A stretch of DNA of 64,000 bases from Nocardia brasiliensis ATCC 700358 (lineage in GTDB: Bacteria; Actinomycetota; Actinomycetes; Mycobacteriales; Mycobacteriaceae). The translations under genes were made by a program, and so were the position numbers. Positions 11,801 through 19,066 of the stretch are shown one piece after another. Location: contig NC_018681.1 in the NCBI RefSeq assembly GCF_000250675.2, positions 5,084,001 through 5,148,000 on the forward strand, in the 5' to 3' direction. How positions within the stretch are numbered: the stretch's first letter is position 1; each line of letters starts with the position of its first letter. Below the pieces are notes generated by a model. It did no database searches and had not been told where the DNA came from. It was given only the letters and a program-made list of their open reading frames with translations.

Positions 11801-12366
11801 GCGATCCGCCCGGTGGCGACGCTGCAGGTGTTGCCGGTCATGACCATGCCGTGCAGCGCGGCCATGTCGTCGGGTTCGCGTCGATGCGTGGGCGCGATGA
11901 CCCCGGCGAACACACCGGTCGCGGTGCCGGACAGCGTCGTGGGATCGATGCCCGCGTGTTCGATTGCCGCCCAAGTGACTTCGAGCAGCTGACGCTGCTG
12001 TGGGTCCATCGCCCTGGCCTCGCGCGGTGAGATCCCGAAGAACGCGGCGTCGAAATCGCCTGGGCCGGTGAGGAACCCGCCGCTGCGGATGTAGAGCGAG
12101 CCTTTGTTGTCGCGGTCCGGGTGGTAAGCCGACTCGATGTCCCAGCCGCGATCGACGGGGAACTCGGTGATCATGTCCCGCCCTTCGAGGGTTGCCCGGA
12201 ACAGATCGGCGGGATTGTCGATACCGCCGGGGAACCGGCAGCCCATGCCCACGATCGCGATCGGCTCCTGCGCCCGGGATTCCAGATCGCGCACCCGCTG
12301 CCGCGTCTGCTGCAGGTCGATCGCGGCCCGTTTGAGGTATCGCCGAAGGTCGGATTCGGTTGCCAT
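5848..12366 (-). CDS. Type I polyketide synthase, single fully reducing module KS-AT-DH-ER-KR-ACP
   Basis: 2172 residues. An N-terminal coiled-coil docking helix (DLRRYLKRAAIDLQQ) is followed by a KS (C205, H340, H379), an AT with GHSIGE (S656) and HAFH (756-759) that predict malonyl-CoA, and a DH with H971 to P980 plus D1138. The ER has an NADPH loop HAGTGGVG near 1563. The KR has GGTGGLG near 1751, K1854, S1878, Y1891 and a VDD motif (1834-1836) of the B type. The ACP serine is S2056. All catalytic residues I checked are present, so the module should add a fully reduced two-carbon unit. The tail ends in a DDAELFEFIDQ docking motif, which usually pairs with LRxYLK-type helices like the one opening the 13452-16589 protein. 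Two internal stretches have deviant codon use. Confidence 0.96.
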   Translation of the reverse strand: MATESDLRRYLKRAAIDLQQTRQRVRDLESRAQEPIAIVGMGCRFPGGIDNPADLFRATLEGRDMITEFPVDRGWDIESAYHPDRDNKGSLYIRSGGFLTGPGDFDAAFFGISPREARAMDPQQRQLLEVTWAAIEHAGIDPTTLSGTATGVFAGVIAPTHRREPDDMAALHGMVMTGNTCSVATGRIAYTLGLAGPAVTVDTACSSSLVAMHQAVQSLRRGETALALAGGATVITGLADYIEFCAMGALAPDGRCKSFADNADGFSVAEGVGMLVLERLSDARRNGRRVLALIRGSAVNQDGASNGLTAPSGPAQQRVIAAALSDARLSARDVDVLEAHGTGTALGDPIEATALLATYGRDRAGEPLLLGSVKSNIGHSLAAAGVAGVIKMVEALRHGVVPPTLHADTPSSHIDWDSGQVELIATAREWPATGQPRRAAVSSYGISGTNAHLVLEQAPVETAGPAPERVVPTVIPWVVSAKSRDALLGQARRLSQWMREQPDLDPVDIGLSLVRTRARHPYRAIVVGRGRAELLGGLADLADGADVPSVLVGGGAIKGKTVFVFSGQGAQRPEMGRELYDAFPAYRARFDEICDLFEPLLPRSLRAVVFAAAGSADAALLDRTDFTQAGLFAVELSMFALLRAWGVDPDVVLGHSIGEIAAACAAGVWSLPDAVRLVAARGTLMAALPAGGAMISVTVGEEVVTPLLSGRAGEVSIAAVNAPDSVVISGVEAVVEQIAAGLRAGGAKTTRLRVSHAFHSPLLTPMLDDFAAVCAELAYHEPVLPVVSNVTGRIATSDELCDPGYWVRHVSAPVRFSAGVAAAAEFARAGATLLELGPSAAVTGLVAATLAEDAGADDAPDFVAVPALRAQRSEPGALLSAVAVAHGRGTPVHWAELFAGTGAQTVELPTYAFDHTTYWVAAGNGSSDPRRFGAGAVAHPLLGMVTGVADGGGVLLSGRVSSASHGWLADHAVGGRILLPGAAFVEMAWCAAGHVGAERVGELVLLSPLVIGDRAMQVQVRVTEGETAGEWRLGVYSRTETAELGEWVCHATGVLDSVAVRPDTGADLRVWPPAGAVAVDTEHVYESLAAAGYGYGPAFQGVRSVWRRGDELFGEVVLPERGSADTGGFGLHPALLDAALHVSLVGELDSGDADPRVRLPFLWEGAALAAEGASTVRVRVARTGDRMELTLVDPAGGLVAHVEGLTVREVSADALIGPAGTVTDALFEVHWVAMPPLDSADSGRWTTLPDPVAADPAGVPWELERYNDSGRDVVVLTCPPVRQAEPIADLHTGVSGVLARVQWLLGATDFASSTVVVVTHGGVAVDGGADIDPARAAVWGLLRSAQNEHENRIVLLDLAATTDERAPAAVVAERRSAVAAVLAAGVPQAAVRRGIVHQPLLERVGANTTSGAQLAGAGAPWRLAVSDKGTLNGDNLILEADDDAAVPAAGAVSVELRAAGINFRDVLIALGMYPIEGMPLGSEGAGVVTAIGPGVTRFVPGDRVMGLFPGVGSTVVTDQASLVRVPSGWGFAEAAAVPVVFATAYHALVELGGLGAGERVLVHAGTGGVGLAAVQLARWVGAEVFVTASEGKWPVLRELGFGDEWFGDSRSLDFEAKFLARTGGAGMDVVLDSLAGEFVDASLRLLPRGGRFLEMGLTDVRDPEQIAAEYPGVRYEAFLLMDLPARRLQHILEELLVLFETGVLQPLPTARWDVRRAPEAFRLLSQARHIGKNVLTVPRPLNRDGTVLITGGTGGLGATVARHLVARHGVRHLTLASRRGTAADGATELVAELTAAGAAVEVVACDLSDGAAVRAMVSGLGPALTGVVHAAGVVDDGLFTDLDADRVANVLAAKAVAAWQLHEAVQDLPLSMFVLFSSIAGTVGAPGQSNYAAANAFLDALALYRRRRGLVATSIAWGLWEQATGITGTLTDQGRNRLRASGFMPITAEDGAAMLDVAIDSGHNYVVASRIDAAAMQQRETVPSILGGIVRQRRRAADAAAGQTSALVARLSGLDVVEQCRVVLEVVRSHAAAVLGFGSVDGVGADDVFKDLGFDSLGAVEFRNRLQGATGVKLATTVVFDYPTPAALATYIAAEIAPVENPLDRIVAHVDRLSGLCDGVALERADVAVVAAQLTEIIRSLQGDNGSGFDLDTADDAELFEFIDQARPTGYV
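6125..6350. other. Codon-usage anomaly over the ACP region of the reducing PKS
   Basis: Within the ACP coding region the plus strand becomes rich in short CAAC, CCAA and AAAC words. On the coding strand this means many TTG, GGT, GTT and GGG codons instead of the CTG, GGC and GTC used either side. The reading frame is unaffected. This suggests gene conversion or import of the domain from another PKS. Edges were placed by eye. Confidence 0.5.
7395..7805. other. Codon-usage anomaly over the ER core of the reducing PKS
   Basis: About 400 bases covering the enoylreductase nucleotide-binding core show the same shift as the ACP patch: plus-strand A and C runs, and coding-strand codons ending in G or T (TTG, GTG, GGG, GGT), against the G/C-ending norm of the flanks. 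The frame stays open and motifs are intact, so this is a composition change and not decay. Edges were placed by eye. Confidence 0.55.
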
Positions 12367-12459
12367 CGTTGTTCGCCTTCCTGCGTGCCGGGGCGCGGTG
12401 CCGACGCGACGGACGCCACGGTTCCCGAGATCCTGTGCTGTCGAATGTGTTTGCGTGCC

Positions 12460-13428
12460 TCAGCGGGAGCCCGGGTAGGGCGACAGCTCGATCCGGCCGC
12501 GCGCGATCTGCTTGCCGCACTGATGGAAGCCGACGACGACCTCCGTGCCGTCCAGAGCGACGCCCGCGCCGGATTCCGTGCTGCACGTCACGAGTGCGTC
12601 CAGCTCGGCGAAACCGGTGAACTCGACCTCGGCGGCGACTACGGCCACCGGGGTATCCGGGTCGGCGCTCGCCAGAATCGCCGCCTGCCGGAAAGCCTCG
12701 AGCAGCAGCGGGCCGGGCACGTGATCGTAGGGGTGATCGAAGAACGAAGGGTGGCTCTGGTCCACGATCAGCACCAGGTCCGCATCGGGAGCCGTCGTCG
12801 CCAGCACCACATTGCGGTGGTCGCGGCGGCCGACCAGACCCGGCGCGAGCGGCGTACCGGCGCCGGTGCTGTCCGGCTCCGGCGCAGCGCGTTCGGCGCG
12901 CTGGACCACGCGCAGACCGTCGTAGGCGTCGCGGGTGAATACGACGCCGCCACCCCGGACGGTCATCGCCAAGGCGGTATCGATCGTCAGAGTCGCCTCG
13001 AACGCGGTGTCGACGAAATAGTCTCCCGGCCTGCCCTGCTCGGAGCGGATCCGCACGATGCCCTCGAGCGGCGTTCGCCGGTCGTCCCGGAATGCGCTGA
13101 GATCCTCCACGCAGCACGCCAGACGTTGCAGGCTCAGCGGCGAATCCGGGGGTACCTGCGCATAGCGCTGCCCGACGACGAGCATGGCCTGCCGGATCGC
13201 TTCGACGGTGGACAGCGGATCGTGATAGTCGACGGTGCGGTCGAACCACAGCGAATGGGCCCGCGGCAGTTGGATGGCCGCGAGGAACTCGTCGGCCCCC
13301 ACCTGCGCGGTGTCCGTGACGAACACCTCGCCGAGCGCCCGCCGGTGCGCGAGCGCGCGGGGCACGGTCTGTTCGAAGGTGAGGCCGTCGCGCGGCGGGA
13401 CCGAGCCCGTCGCCAGATTCTTCGTCAT
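12460..13428 (-). CDS. AfsA-like double-hotdog protein (butyrolactone/butenolide-forming family)
   Basis: 322 residues with the two hotdog repeats of the AfsA/ScbA family. Repeat one carries VEAIRQA (E76, R79, Q80) and repeat two carries FFDHPYDHVPG followed by LLLEAFRQA (E244, R247, Q248). These glutamate and arginine positions match those considered important in ScbA. Family members join a beta-ketoacyl thioester to dihydroxyacetone phosphate as the first step to gamma-butyrolactone signals, and related domains release butenolide polyketides from assembly lines. The ATG at 13428 is chosen because homology begins just after it; the frame runs further upstream but only as antisense-like filler. 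It lies between two PKS genes, 23 bases after one and 93 before the other, so it is almost certainly in their operon. No butenolide reductase or ArpA-type receptor is nearby. Confidence 0.93.
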   Translation of the reverse strand: MTKNLATGSVPPRDGLTFEQTVPRALAHRRALGEVFVTDTAQVGADEFLAAIQLPRAHSLWFDRTVDYHDPLSTVEAIRQAMLVVGQRYAQVPPDSPLSLQRLACCVEDLSAFRDDRRTPLEGIVRIRSEQGRPGDYFVDTAFEATLTIDTALAMTVRGGGVVFTRDAYDGLRVVQRAERAAPEPDSTGAGTPLAPGLVGRRDHRNVVLATTAPDADLVLIVDQSHPSFFDHPYDHVPGPLLLEAFRQAAILASADPDTPVAVVAAEVEFTGFAELDALVTCSTESGAGVALDGTEVVVGFHQCGKQIARGRIELSPYPGSR

Positions 13429-13451
13429 GGCTGTTCTTTCTCGGCGCGCTC

Positions 13452-16400
13452 TCATACGGCTATCGCGGTGGTCGGTTGCCGCTGCGGCAATTCGATGGCG
13501 GCAGCGAGCAATTCGGCGATGCCGCGGGGCGTCGGATGACGGAAGAGATCCTCGACCGACAGCGTGGTTCCGGCGGCCTCGTTGATCCGGCTGCGGAATT
13601 CCAGGACCGACAGCGACGTGAGCCCGAGGTCCAGCACCGTCGCGTCGATATCCATCTCGGTGTCGTACAGACCCACCAGGATTTCGCGCAGTTGCGCCTC
13701 GACCACGGTGCACAGGTGCCGCGACCACTGCGCGGGCGGCAGTGCGGACAGCTGCGCTCGAACCGGCGCGAGCTGGGTCGCGGATGGCGCCTCCGGGACC
13801 GGGTCGACACCGAACGCGACTGTAGCCGTGGTCGTTTCGGGCACGAGGGCGCTGCGCAGCCAATAGTGCCGGCGCTGGAACGCGTAGGTGGGCAGATCCA
13901 CCGTGCGCGAGGCCCGGCCGGCGAAGACCGCGCCCCAATCCACGAATGTGCCACGAACCCACGCGCCCGCAACGGCTCTGAGGAATCCGTCGCTCGCGCC
14001 GTCGGCGGAGCGCAGCATCGGCACCGCGGTACACCGCGCTTCGCCGATGGACTCGTAGCTCATGTCCGACAACACCGTGCCCGGTCCCACCTCGATCAGC
14101 GTGGTCACGCCCGCGGTGAGCAGATGGTTCAGCCCGGCGTGGAAGCGAACCGGGTCGCGCGCCTGGCGCAACCAGTAGTCGACCGAGCCCAGCTCCGCCG
14201 TCGACGCGGGTGCACCGGTCACGGTGGAAAGCACCGGAATCGACGCACTCCCGCGTCGCGCGTTCGCGACGACGCGCCCGAAATCGGCCAGCATCGCGTC
14301 GACGTGCGGCGAGTGGAACGCCCGATCGGTCCGGAGCCGCTGCACCCGGCGTCCGCGCTCGCGCCACTCGCGCGCGAGGGTCAGCACCGCCGCCTCGCCG
14401 CCCGAGATCACCGTGGCGTTCGGCCCGTTGCACGCCGCCACCGCCACGTCGCCGTCGAACCCGGCCAGCGATTCCACCACCTCGTCGTAGCGGGCCCGCA
14501 GCGACACCATGACGCCCGGCGGCAACTGCTGCATCAGCCGCCCGCGCGCCGCGACGATCGTGGCGGCGTCCGGCAGCGTGAAGACCCCGGACACGTGTGC
14601 GGCGGCCAACTCACCGATCGAGTGGCCGATCACGAAATCCGGCCGCACACCCCAGGATTCGAGTAGGCGGAACAGCGCCACCTCGACGGCGAACAGTGCG
14701 GGCTGGGCGTACTCGGTGCGGTCGAGCAGGTGTTGCCCGGCGGAGCCGAAGACGATTTGCTCCAGCGGCCGGTCGAGCACCGGCGCGAAACTCCGGCACA
14801 GTTCCTCGAACGCGGCCGCGTAGACCGGGAATTCGTCATACAGCCGCCGGCCCATGCCGACCCGTTGACTGCCCTGGCCCGGGAACATCATCGCGGTCTT
14901 CCCACCGCGATGATGGGTCCGGATCACCGAACTCGAAGCGGCCCCGTCCGCCAGAGCTGCGAGCTGACCGAGCAATTCGGCACGGTCGCGGCCCACCAGC
15001 ACGGCACGGTGGTCGAACACGGTCCTGGTGGTGGCGAGCGAATAGCCGACTGCCACCGGGTCACTGTCCGGATCGGCCAGCAGCGCGGCATGCAGCCTGG
15101 TCGCCTGCGCATCCAGCGCGGCCGCGCTCTTCCCGGACAGCACCCAAGCCAAAGCTGCTGCGGGAGCCGCGCTTTCGGTGGGGAGTTCCGGGCTAGGGTC
15201 GGCTGCGACGTATTCTTCGAGGACGACGTGGGCGTTGGTACCGCTGATGCCGAACGAGGACAGGCCCGCCCGCCGTGGGCCCGCGCCCGTTGGCCATGGA
15301 CGTGCCTGGGTGGCCAGCCTGATCGTGCCTGCCGACCAGTCCGCGTGCGGGCTCGGCGCGTCCACGTGCAGGGTCGGCGGCACCACGCCGTGCCGCAGCG
15401 CCGCCACGGTCTTGATCAGTCCGGCCATCCCCGCCGCCGACTGAGTGTGCGCGACATTCGATTTCACCGAGCCGAGCCAGAGCGGACGGCCGGGATCGCG
15501 TTGCCTGCCGTAGGTGGCGTGCAACGCCTCGATCTCGATCGGGTCACCGAGCACCGTGCCCGTGCCGTGTCCCTCCACCAGGTCCACCTGATCCGGGCGC
15601 ACCTGCGCGTCCGCCAAGGCCGCCTGAATCACCTTCTGCTGGGCCACGCCGCTGGGCGCGGTCAAACCATTGGACGCCCCGTCGGAGTTCACCGCGGACC
15701 CGCGGATCACCGCGAGCACCGGGTGGCCGTGGCGCTCGGCATCCGAGAGCCGCTCGACGACGACCATGCCGATGCCCTCCCCCCAGCCGGTGCCGTCCGC
15801 GCCCGCCGCGAACGCCTTGCAGCGGCCGTCCGCGGCGAGCGCGCGTTGCCGGGAGAAGGTCGCGAAGGCGAAAGGTGTAGCCATCACGGTGACACCGCCG
15901 ACCAGAGCCAGCGAAATCTGACCCGCCCGCAACGACTGGATCGCCTGGTGCAACGCCACCAACGACGACGAGCAGGCGGTGTCGACGGTGACTGCGGGTC
16001 CGTGCAGCCCGAGGAAGTACGCGACCCGCCCCGAGGCCATGGCCGCGACATTGCCGTTCATGAAATACGCTTCGGCGCCGTCCATCGCCGCCGGCGAGCC
16101 GAATCCGTAACCCTGACCGGTCATTCCGACGAAGACGCCGGTGTCGCTGCCGCGCAACGACACCGGGTCGATCCGGGCGCGTTCGACCGCCTCCCAGGCC
16201 ACTTCGAGCACCAGCCGCTGCTGCGGGTCCATCGCCAACGCCTCGCGCGGGCTGACACCGAAGAACCCGGCGTCGAATTCACCGGCACGATCCAGGAAAG
16301 CACCGTGGCGGACCGTGGAGGTGGCGAAGTTGTCCGGGTCCGCGTCGAAGAGCGCGTCGAGATCCCAGCCCCGATCGGCCGGGAACTCCGAGACCAGATC

Positions 16401-16589
16401 CTCGGCCCCGATCACGCTGTCCCACAGTTGTTCCGGCGTGCGCACCCCGGCCGGGAACCGGCACGCCATCCCCGCGATCGCGATCGGCTCCCCGATCCTG
16501 GCCCGCAGTTCACGCAGCTGCCGCTGAGTCTCGTGCAGTTCCCGGGCCGCCTTCTTCAGGTATCGGCGTAGTTCAGCTTCGTCGGCCAT
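13452..16589 (-). CDS. Type I polyketide synthase, minimal KS-AT-ACP module
   Basis: 1045 residues. An N-terminal docking helix (ELRRYLKKAARELHET) precedes a KS with TVDTACSSS (C206), then EGHGTGT (H341, with Gly replacing the usual Ala) and NVAHTQ (H381). The AT has GHSIGE (S657) and RAFH (756-759), a variant of the malonyl-type HAFH. The ACP near 970-1030 has its serine in GLTSLS (S992) instead of GFDSL. There is no KR, DH, ER or thioesterase, so the product is a beta-ketoacyl-ACP. The protein stops about 17 residues after the ACP with no donor docking tail, which fits a last module. It is first in the operon, and the AfsA-like gene follows after 23 bases. Confidence 0.95.
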   Translation of the reverse strand: MADEAELRRYLKKAARELHETQRQLRELRARIGEPIAIAGMACRFPAGVRTPEQLWDSVIGAEDLVSEFPADRGWDLDALFDADPDNFATSTVRHGAFLDRAGEFDAGFFGVSPREALAMDPQQRLVLEVAWEAVERARIDPVSLRGSDTGVFVGMTGQGYGFGSPAAMDGAEAYFMNGNVAAMASGRVAYFLGLHGPAVTVDTACSSSLVALHQAIQSLRAGQISLALVGGVTVMATPFAFATFSRQRALAADGRCKAFAAGADGTGWGEGIGMVVVERLSDAERHGHPVLAVIRGSAVNSDGASNGLTAPSGVAQQKVIQAALADAQVRPDQVDLVEGHGTGTVLGDPIEIEALHATYGRQRDPGRPLWLGSVKSNVAHTQSAAGMAGLIKTVAALRHGVVPPTLHVDAPSPHADWSAGTIRLATQARPWPTGAGPRRAGLSSFGISGTNAHVVLEEYVAADPSPELPTESAAPAAALAWVLSGKSAAALDAQATRLHAALLADPDSDPVAVGYSLATTRTVFDHRAVLVGRDRAELLGQLAALADGAASSSVIRTHHRGGKTAMMFPGQGSQRVGMGRRLYDEFPVYAAAFEELCRSFAPVLDRPLEQIVFGSAGQHLLDRTEYAQPALFAVEVALFRLLESWGVRPDFVIGHSIGELAAAHVSGVFTLPDAATIVAARGRLMQQLPPGVMVSLRARYDEVVESLAGFDGDVAVAACNGPNATVISGGEAAVLTLAREWRERGRRVQRLRTDRAFHSPHVDAMLADFGRVVANARRGSASIPVLSTVTGAPASTAELGSVDYWLRQARDPVRFHAGLNHLLTAGVTTLIEVGPGTVLSDMSYESIGEARCTAVPMLRSADGASDGFLRAVAGAWVRGTFVDWGAVFAGRASRTVDLPTYAFQRRHYWLRSALVPETTTATVAFGVDPVPEAPSATQLAPVRAQLSALPPAQWSRHLCTVVEAQLREILVGLYDTEMDIDATVLDLGLTSLSVLEFRSRINEAAGTTLSVEDLFRHPTPRGIAELLAAAIELPQRQPTTAIAV

Positions 16590-17321
16590 CGGTCATCCTC
16601 ATTTCTCGGTCCCGACACACAAGCCGATCTCCAGCTTTTCGCCCACGCTTCTACCCTTACTCAGACGGAGGAGAGGCCAAGAGTTTCGAGCGTTGTTCCA
16701 GCGCCACCCGCCCATGGACAATAGGAAAGCTAGCACTCGCTCAGACAACCCGGCAATACCGATCGTCATTTTCGGCACCGGCGATGAACCACTACCAGAG
16801 TGCTGTCCAATGCGAATTGCACTCGAACTCCAGCGCGGACAACGATCCTACTTCCTTACGGACCAGACAGAGCGATCAATCAACGAATCCGCCGCCGTTG
16901 CATAGTGCCCGACCACTCGCGCCCATCCCGGCCCGCGCTCGAAACACTCGACAATGCTGCGACTTTGCGCATCGGTAGCCGGCCGATCCACTAACGACCT
17001 CAGCCGCCCTCACTCATAATTCGGTACGCGTCCAAAATCCATCCTGCAAGTCGCCGTTCCCGAATAGGCCCGCACACCCCCGCACCACAAAATCGCGTAC
17101 ACCACCACCCCCCGGCCAGGTTGAAATAATGACCGATTCCTAAATTTTGTTCAGCGAGTTGACGTTTCCGATTACCGATAAATTATGCCGTCGCGCCCAC
17201 GGCGCCACACATTCCCGCGAAATAGCACACAGCACGGCCGCATGTCGATGTGAAACACCTCATGACATCGCCGAGTGCACAACCCTCGATCCGAAAGCCG
17301 GGAACAGCTGGAATAGTGTTC
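16590..17321. promoter_or_regulatory. Divergent intergenic region between the PKS operon and the ammonia-lyase gene
   Basis: About 730 bases with lower GC and runs of A and T unlike the coding flanks. It must hold the promoter of the leftward PKS operon and that of the rightward lyase gene. Small frames such as 16693-16905 have no recognisable protein content and no convincing ribosome site, so I do not call a gene. Short GTG/ATG extensions of the lyase at 17250 and 17262 are possible. Confidence 0.6.
17159..17186 (+). promoter_or_regulatory. Candidate promoter for the ammonia-lyase gene
   Basis: TTGACG at 17159-17164 followed after 16 bases by AATTAT, inside an A/T-rich stretch upstream of the lyase. 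The -35 is good; the -10 is only approximate. Not tested by any model. Confidence 0.35.
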
Positions 17322-18893
17322 ATGACGATCGGAACCCGGCAGGTGCTGGTAGGCACGACAGCACTGACGCTGGACGACGTGGTCGCGGTGGCGCGCCACG
17401 GCGTCCCGGTGGAACTCGATCCGGCTGCGCTGCAACGCTTGACCGAGATCCGCCGACAAGTCGATGAACTGGCCCACGGCACGCGACCGGTCTACGGTGT
17501 CACCACCGGCTTCGGAGCGCTGGAGCGGCAGCACATTCCGCCGGAGCGGCGCACCGAGCTACAGCGCTCGTTGATCCGCTCGCATGCCGCAGGGGCGGGC
17601 GCACCGGTAGAACCGGAAGTGGTTCGGGCGATGATGCTGCTGCGGCTGCGCACCCTCATGTCCGGTCGCACCGGCGTCCGTCCCGCGACGGCGGTGGCGC
17701 TGGCCGCGCTGCTGGACAGCGGACTGATTCCCGTTGTGCCGGAACATGGTTCGCTGGGCGCCTCCGGCGACCTCGCGCCGCTGGCCGCCGTCGCGCTCGC
17801 GCTGATGGGCGAGGGATCCGCGCTGAACGCCGACGGCGCGCGGGTCGGGTTCGCCGGGGAACGGCCGATGTCGCAGGCGCTCAGGGACTACGGGCTCACC
17901 CCGATCACCCTCGAGGCGAAGGAGGGACTCGCGCTCACCAACGGCACGGACGGCATGCTCGGCATGCTGGTGCTCGCGATCACCGACCTGCACGGGCTCT
18001 TCGATCTCGCCGACCTCACCGCCGCCATGAGCGTGGAAGCGTTGCTCGGCACCGACCGGGTCTTCGCGGCCGACCTGCACGCGCTGCGGCCGCACCCCGG
18101 CCAGGCGGTCTCGGCCGCCCGCATCCATGCCGCCCTGGCGGGGTCGCAGATCGTGGCGAGCCACCGCGGCGAAGACTGCCCTTACGTACAGGACGCGTAC
18201 TCGTTGCGTTGCGCGCCACAGGTGCACGGCGCGGCACGGGACACGCTGACGCACGCGGAAGGCGTCGCCGAACGCGAATTGCGTTCGGCGATCGACAATC
18301 CCGTGATCCTGGCCGACGGACGGGTGGAGTCGAACGGCAATTTCCACGGCGCACCCGTCGCCTATGTAGCGGACTTCCTGGCCATCGCGGTCGCGGACGT
18401 CGCGAGCATTGCCGAGCGGCGCACCGATCGCCTGCTCGACCCGCAGCGCTCCCGCGGCCTACCGGCCTTCCTGGCCGCCGACCCCGGGGTCGACTCCGGC
18501 TACATGATCGCCCAGTACACGCAGGCCGGCGTGGTGTCGGAGCTGAAGCGCTGTGCCGCACCGGCGTCGGTCGACTCCATCCCCACCAGCGCTATGCAGG
18601 AGGATCACGTGTCGATGGGCTGGGCCGCCGCGCGCAAACTCCGCCGCGCGGTCGACGGACTCAGCACGGTGCTCGCCATCGAATTGCTCACCGCCGCACG
18701 TGCTCTCGACTTCCGCGCGCCGTTGCGCCCGGCCCCGGCCACGGCCGCCGCCCGAGACCTGTTGCGCGAGTACGTCCCCGGCCCCGGACCCGATCGCCAC
18801 CTCGCACCCGAGATCGCGGTGGTCACCGACCTGATCCGCTCGGGCGCGATCGATTTAGGCGTCGCATACGACAAGCCGCCCGACGGAGCGTAG
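17322..18893 (+). CDS. hutH: Histidine ammonia-lyase family protein (aromatic amino acid lyase)
   Basis: 523 residues of the MIO-cofactor ammonia-lyase family, which removes ammonia from histidine, phenylalanine or tyrosine to give an aryl-acrylate. The MIO tripeptide Ala147-Ser148-Gly149 lies in GSLGASGDLAPL and the catalytic tyrosine is Y58 in VYGVTTGFG. The selectivity segment is RSHAAG (S87, H88), the histidine-lyase pattern, so urocanate is the likeliest product. The ATG at 17322 is chosen because family homology begins there; an upstream ATG at 17262 would add 20 residues. No hutU, hutI or hutG lies in the window, and the gene sits divergently beside a PKS operon with an acid-activating loading protein. 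It may therefore feed a starter unit, though a housekeeping histidine degradation role is also possible. Confidence 0.88.
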   Translation: MTIGTRQVLVGTTALTLDDVVAVARHGVPVELDPAALQRLTEIRRQVDELAHGTRPVYGVTTGFGALERQHIPPERRTELQRSLIRSHAAGAGAPVEPEVVRAMMLLRLRTLMSGRTGVRPATAVALAALLDSGLIPVVPEHGSLGASGDLAPLAAVALALMGEGSALNADGARVGFAGERPMSQALRDYGLTPITLEAKEGLALTNGTDGMLGMLVLAITDLHGLFDLADLTAAMSVEALLGTDRVFAADLHALRPHPGQAVSAARIHAALAGSQIVASHRGEDCPYVQDAYSLRCAPQVHGAARDTLTHAEGVAERELRSAIDNPVILADGRVESNGNFHGAPVAYVADFLAIAVADVASIAERRTDRLLDPQRSRGLPAFLAADPGVDSGYMIAQYTQAGVVSELKRCAAPASVDSIPTSAMQEDHVSMGWAAARKLRRAVDGLSTVLAIELLTAARALDFRAPLRPAPATAAARDLLREYVPGPGPDRHLAPEIAVVTDLIRSGAIDLGVAYDKPPDGA

Positions 18894-18967
18894 CCAGGGC
18901 GGCCTTGTCCGGCGAGCCTCGCGGCACGGCGATACTGCCTTACTCACCTCTGCCCGCCGAGGCCGGC

Positions 18968-18990
18968 GCCCCAGGTGCGATGCCTGGGGC
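18968..18990. terminator. Hairpin between convergent lyase and glycosyltransferase genes
   Basis: GCCCCAGG and CCTGGGGC form a perfect 8-bp stem with a 7-base loop, between two genes that end facing each other. There is no clear U tract, which is common in high-GC actinobacteria. Confidence 0.5.
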
Positions 18991-19066
18991 CGCCTTATTC
19001 GAAACCCCAGGCTAGCCCCCTGGACGCGCGGCAACCCGCACCACGGGCCTGCACCGGTCGATCGGC

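Noticed and set aside
13429..14433. N-terminal extension of the AfsA frame into the upstream PKS
   Set aside because: Homology starts at the ATG at 13428; upstream residues are Arg/Ala-rich shadow sequence over the PKS coding region.
16693..16905. 70-residue frame in the PKS/lyase intergenic region
   Set aside because: No ribosome site, no family features and lower-GC promoter-like surroundings.
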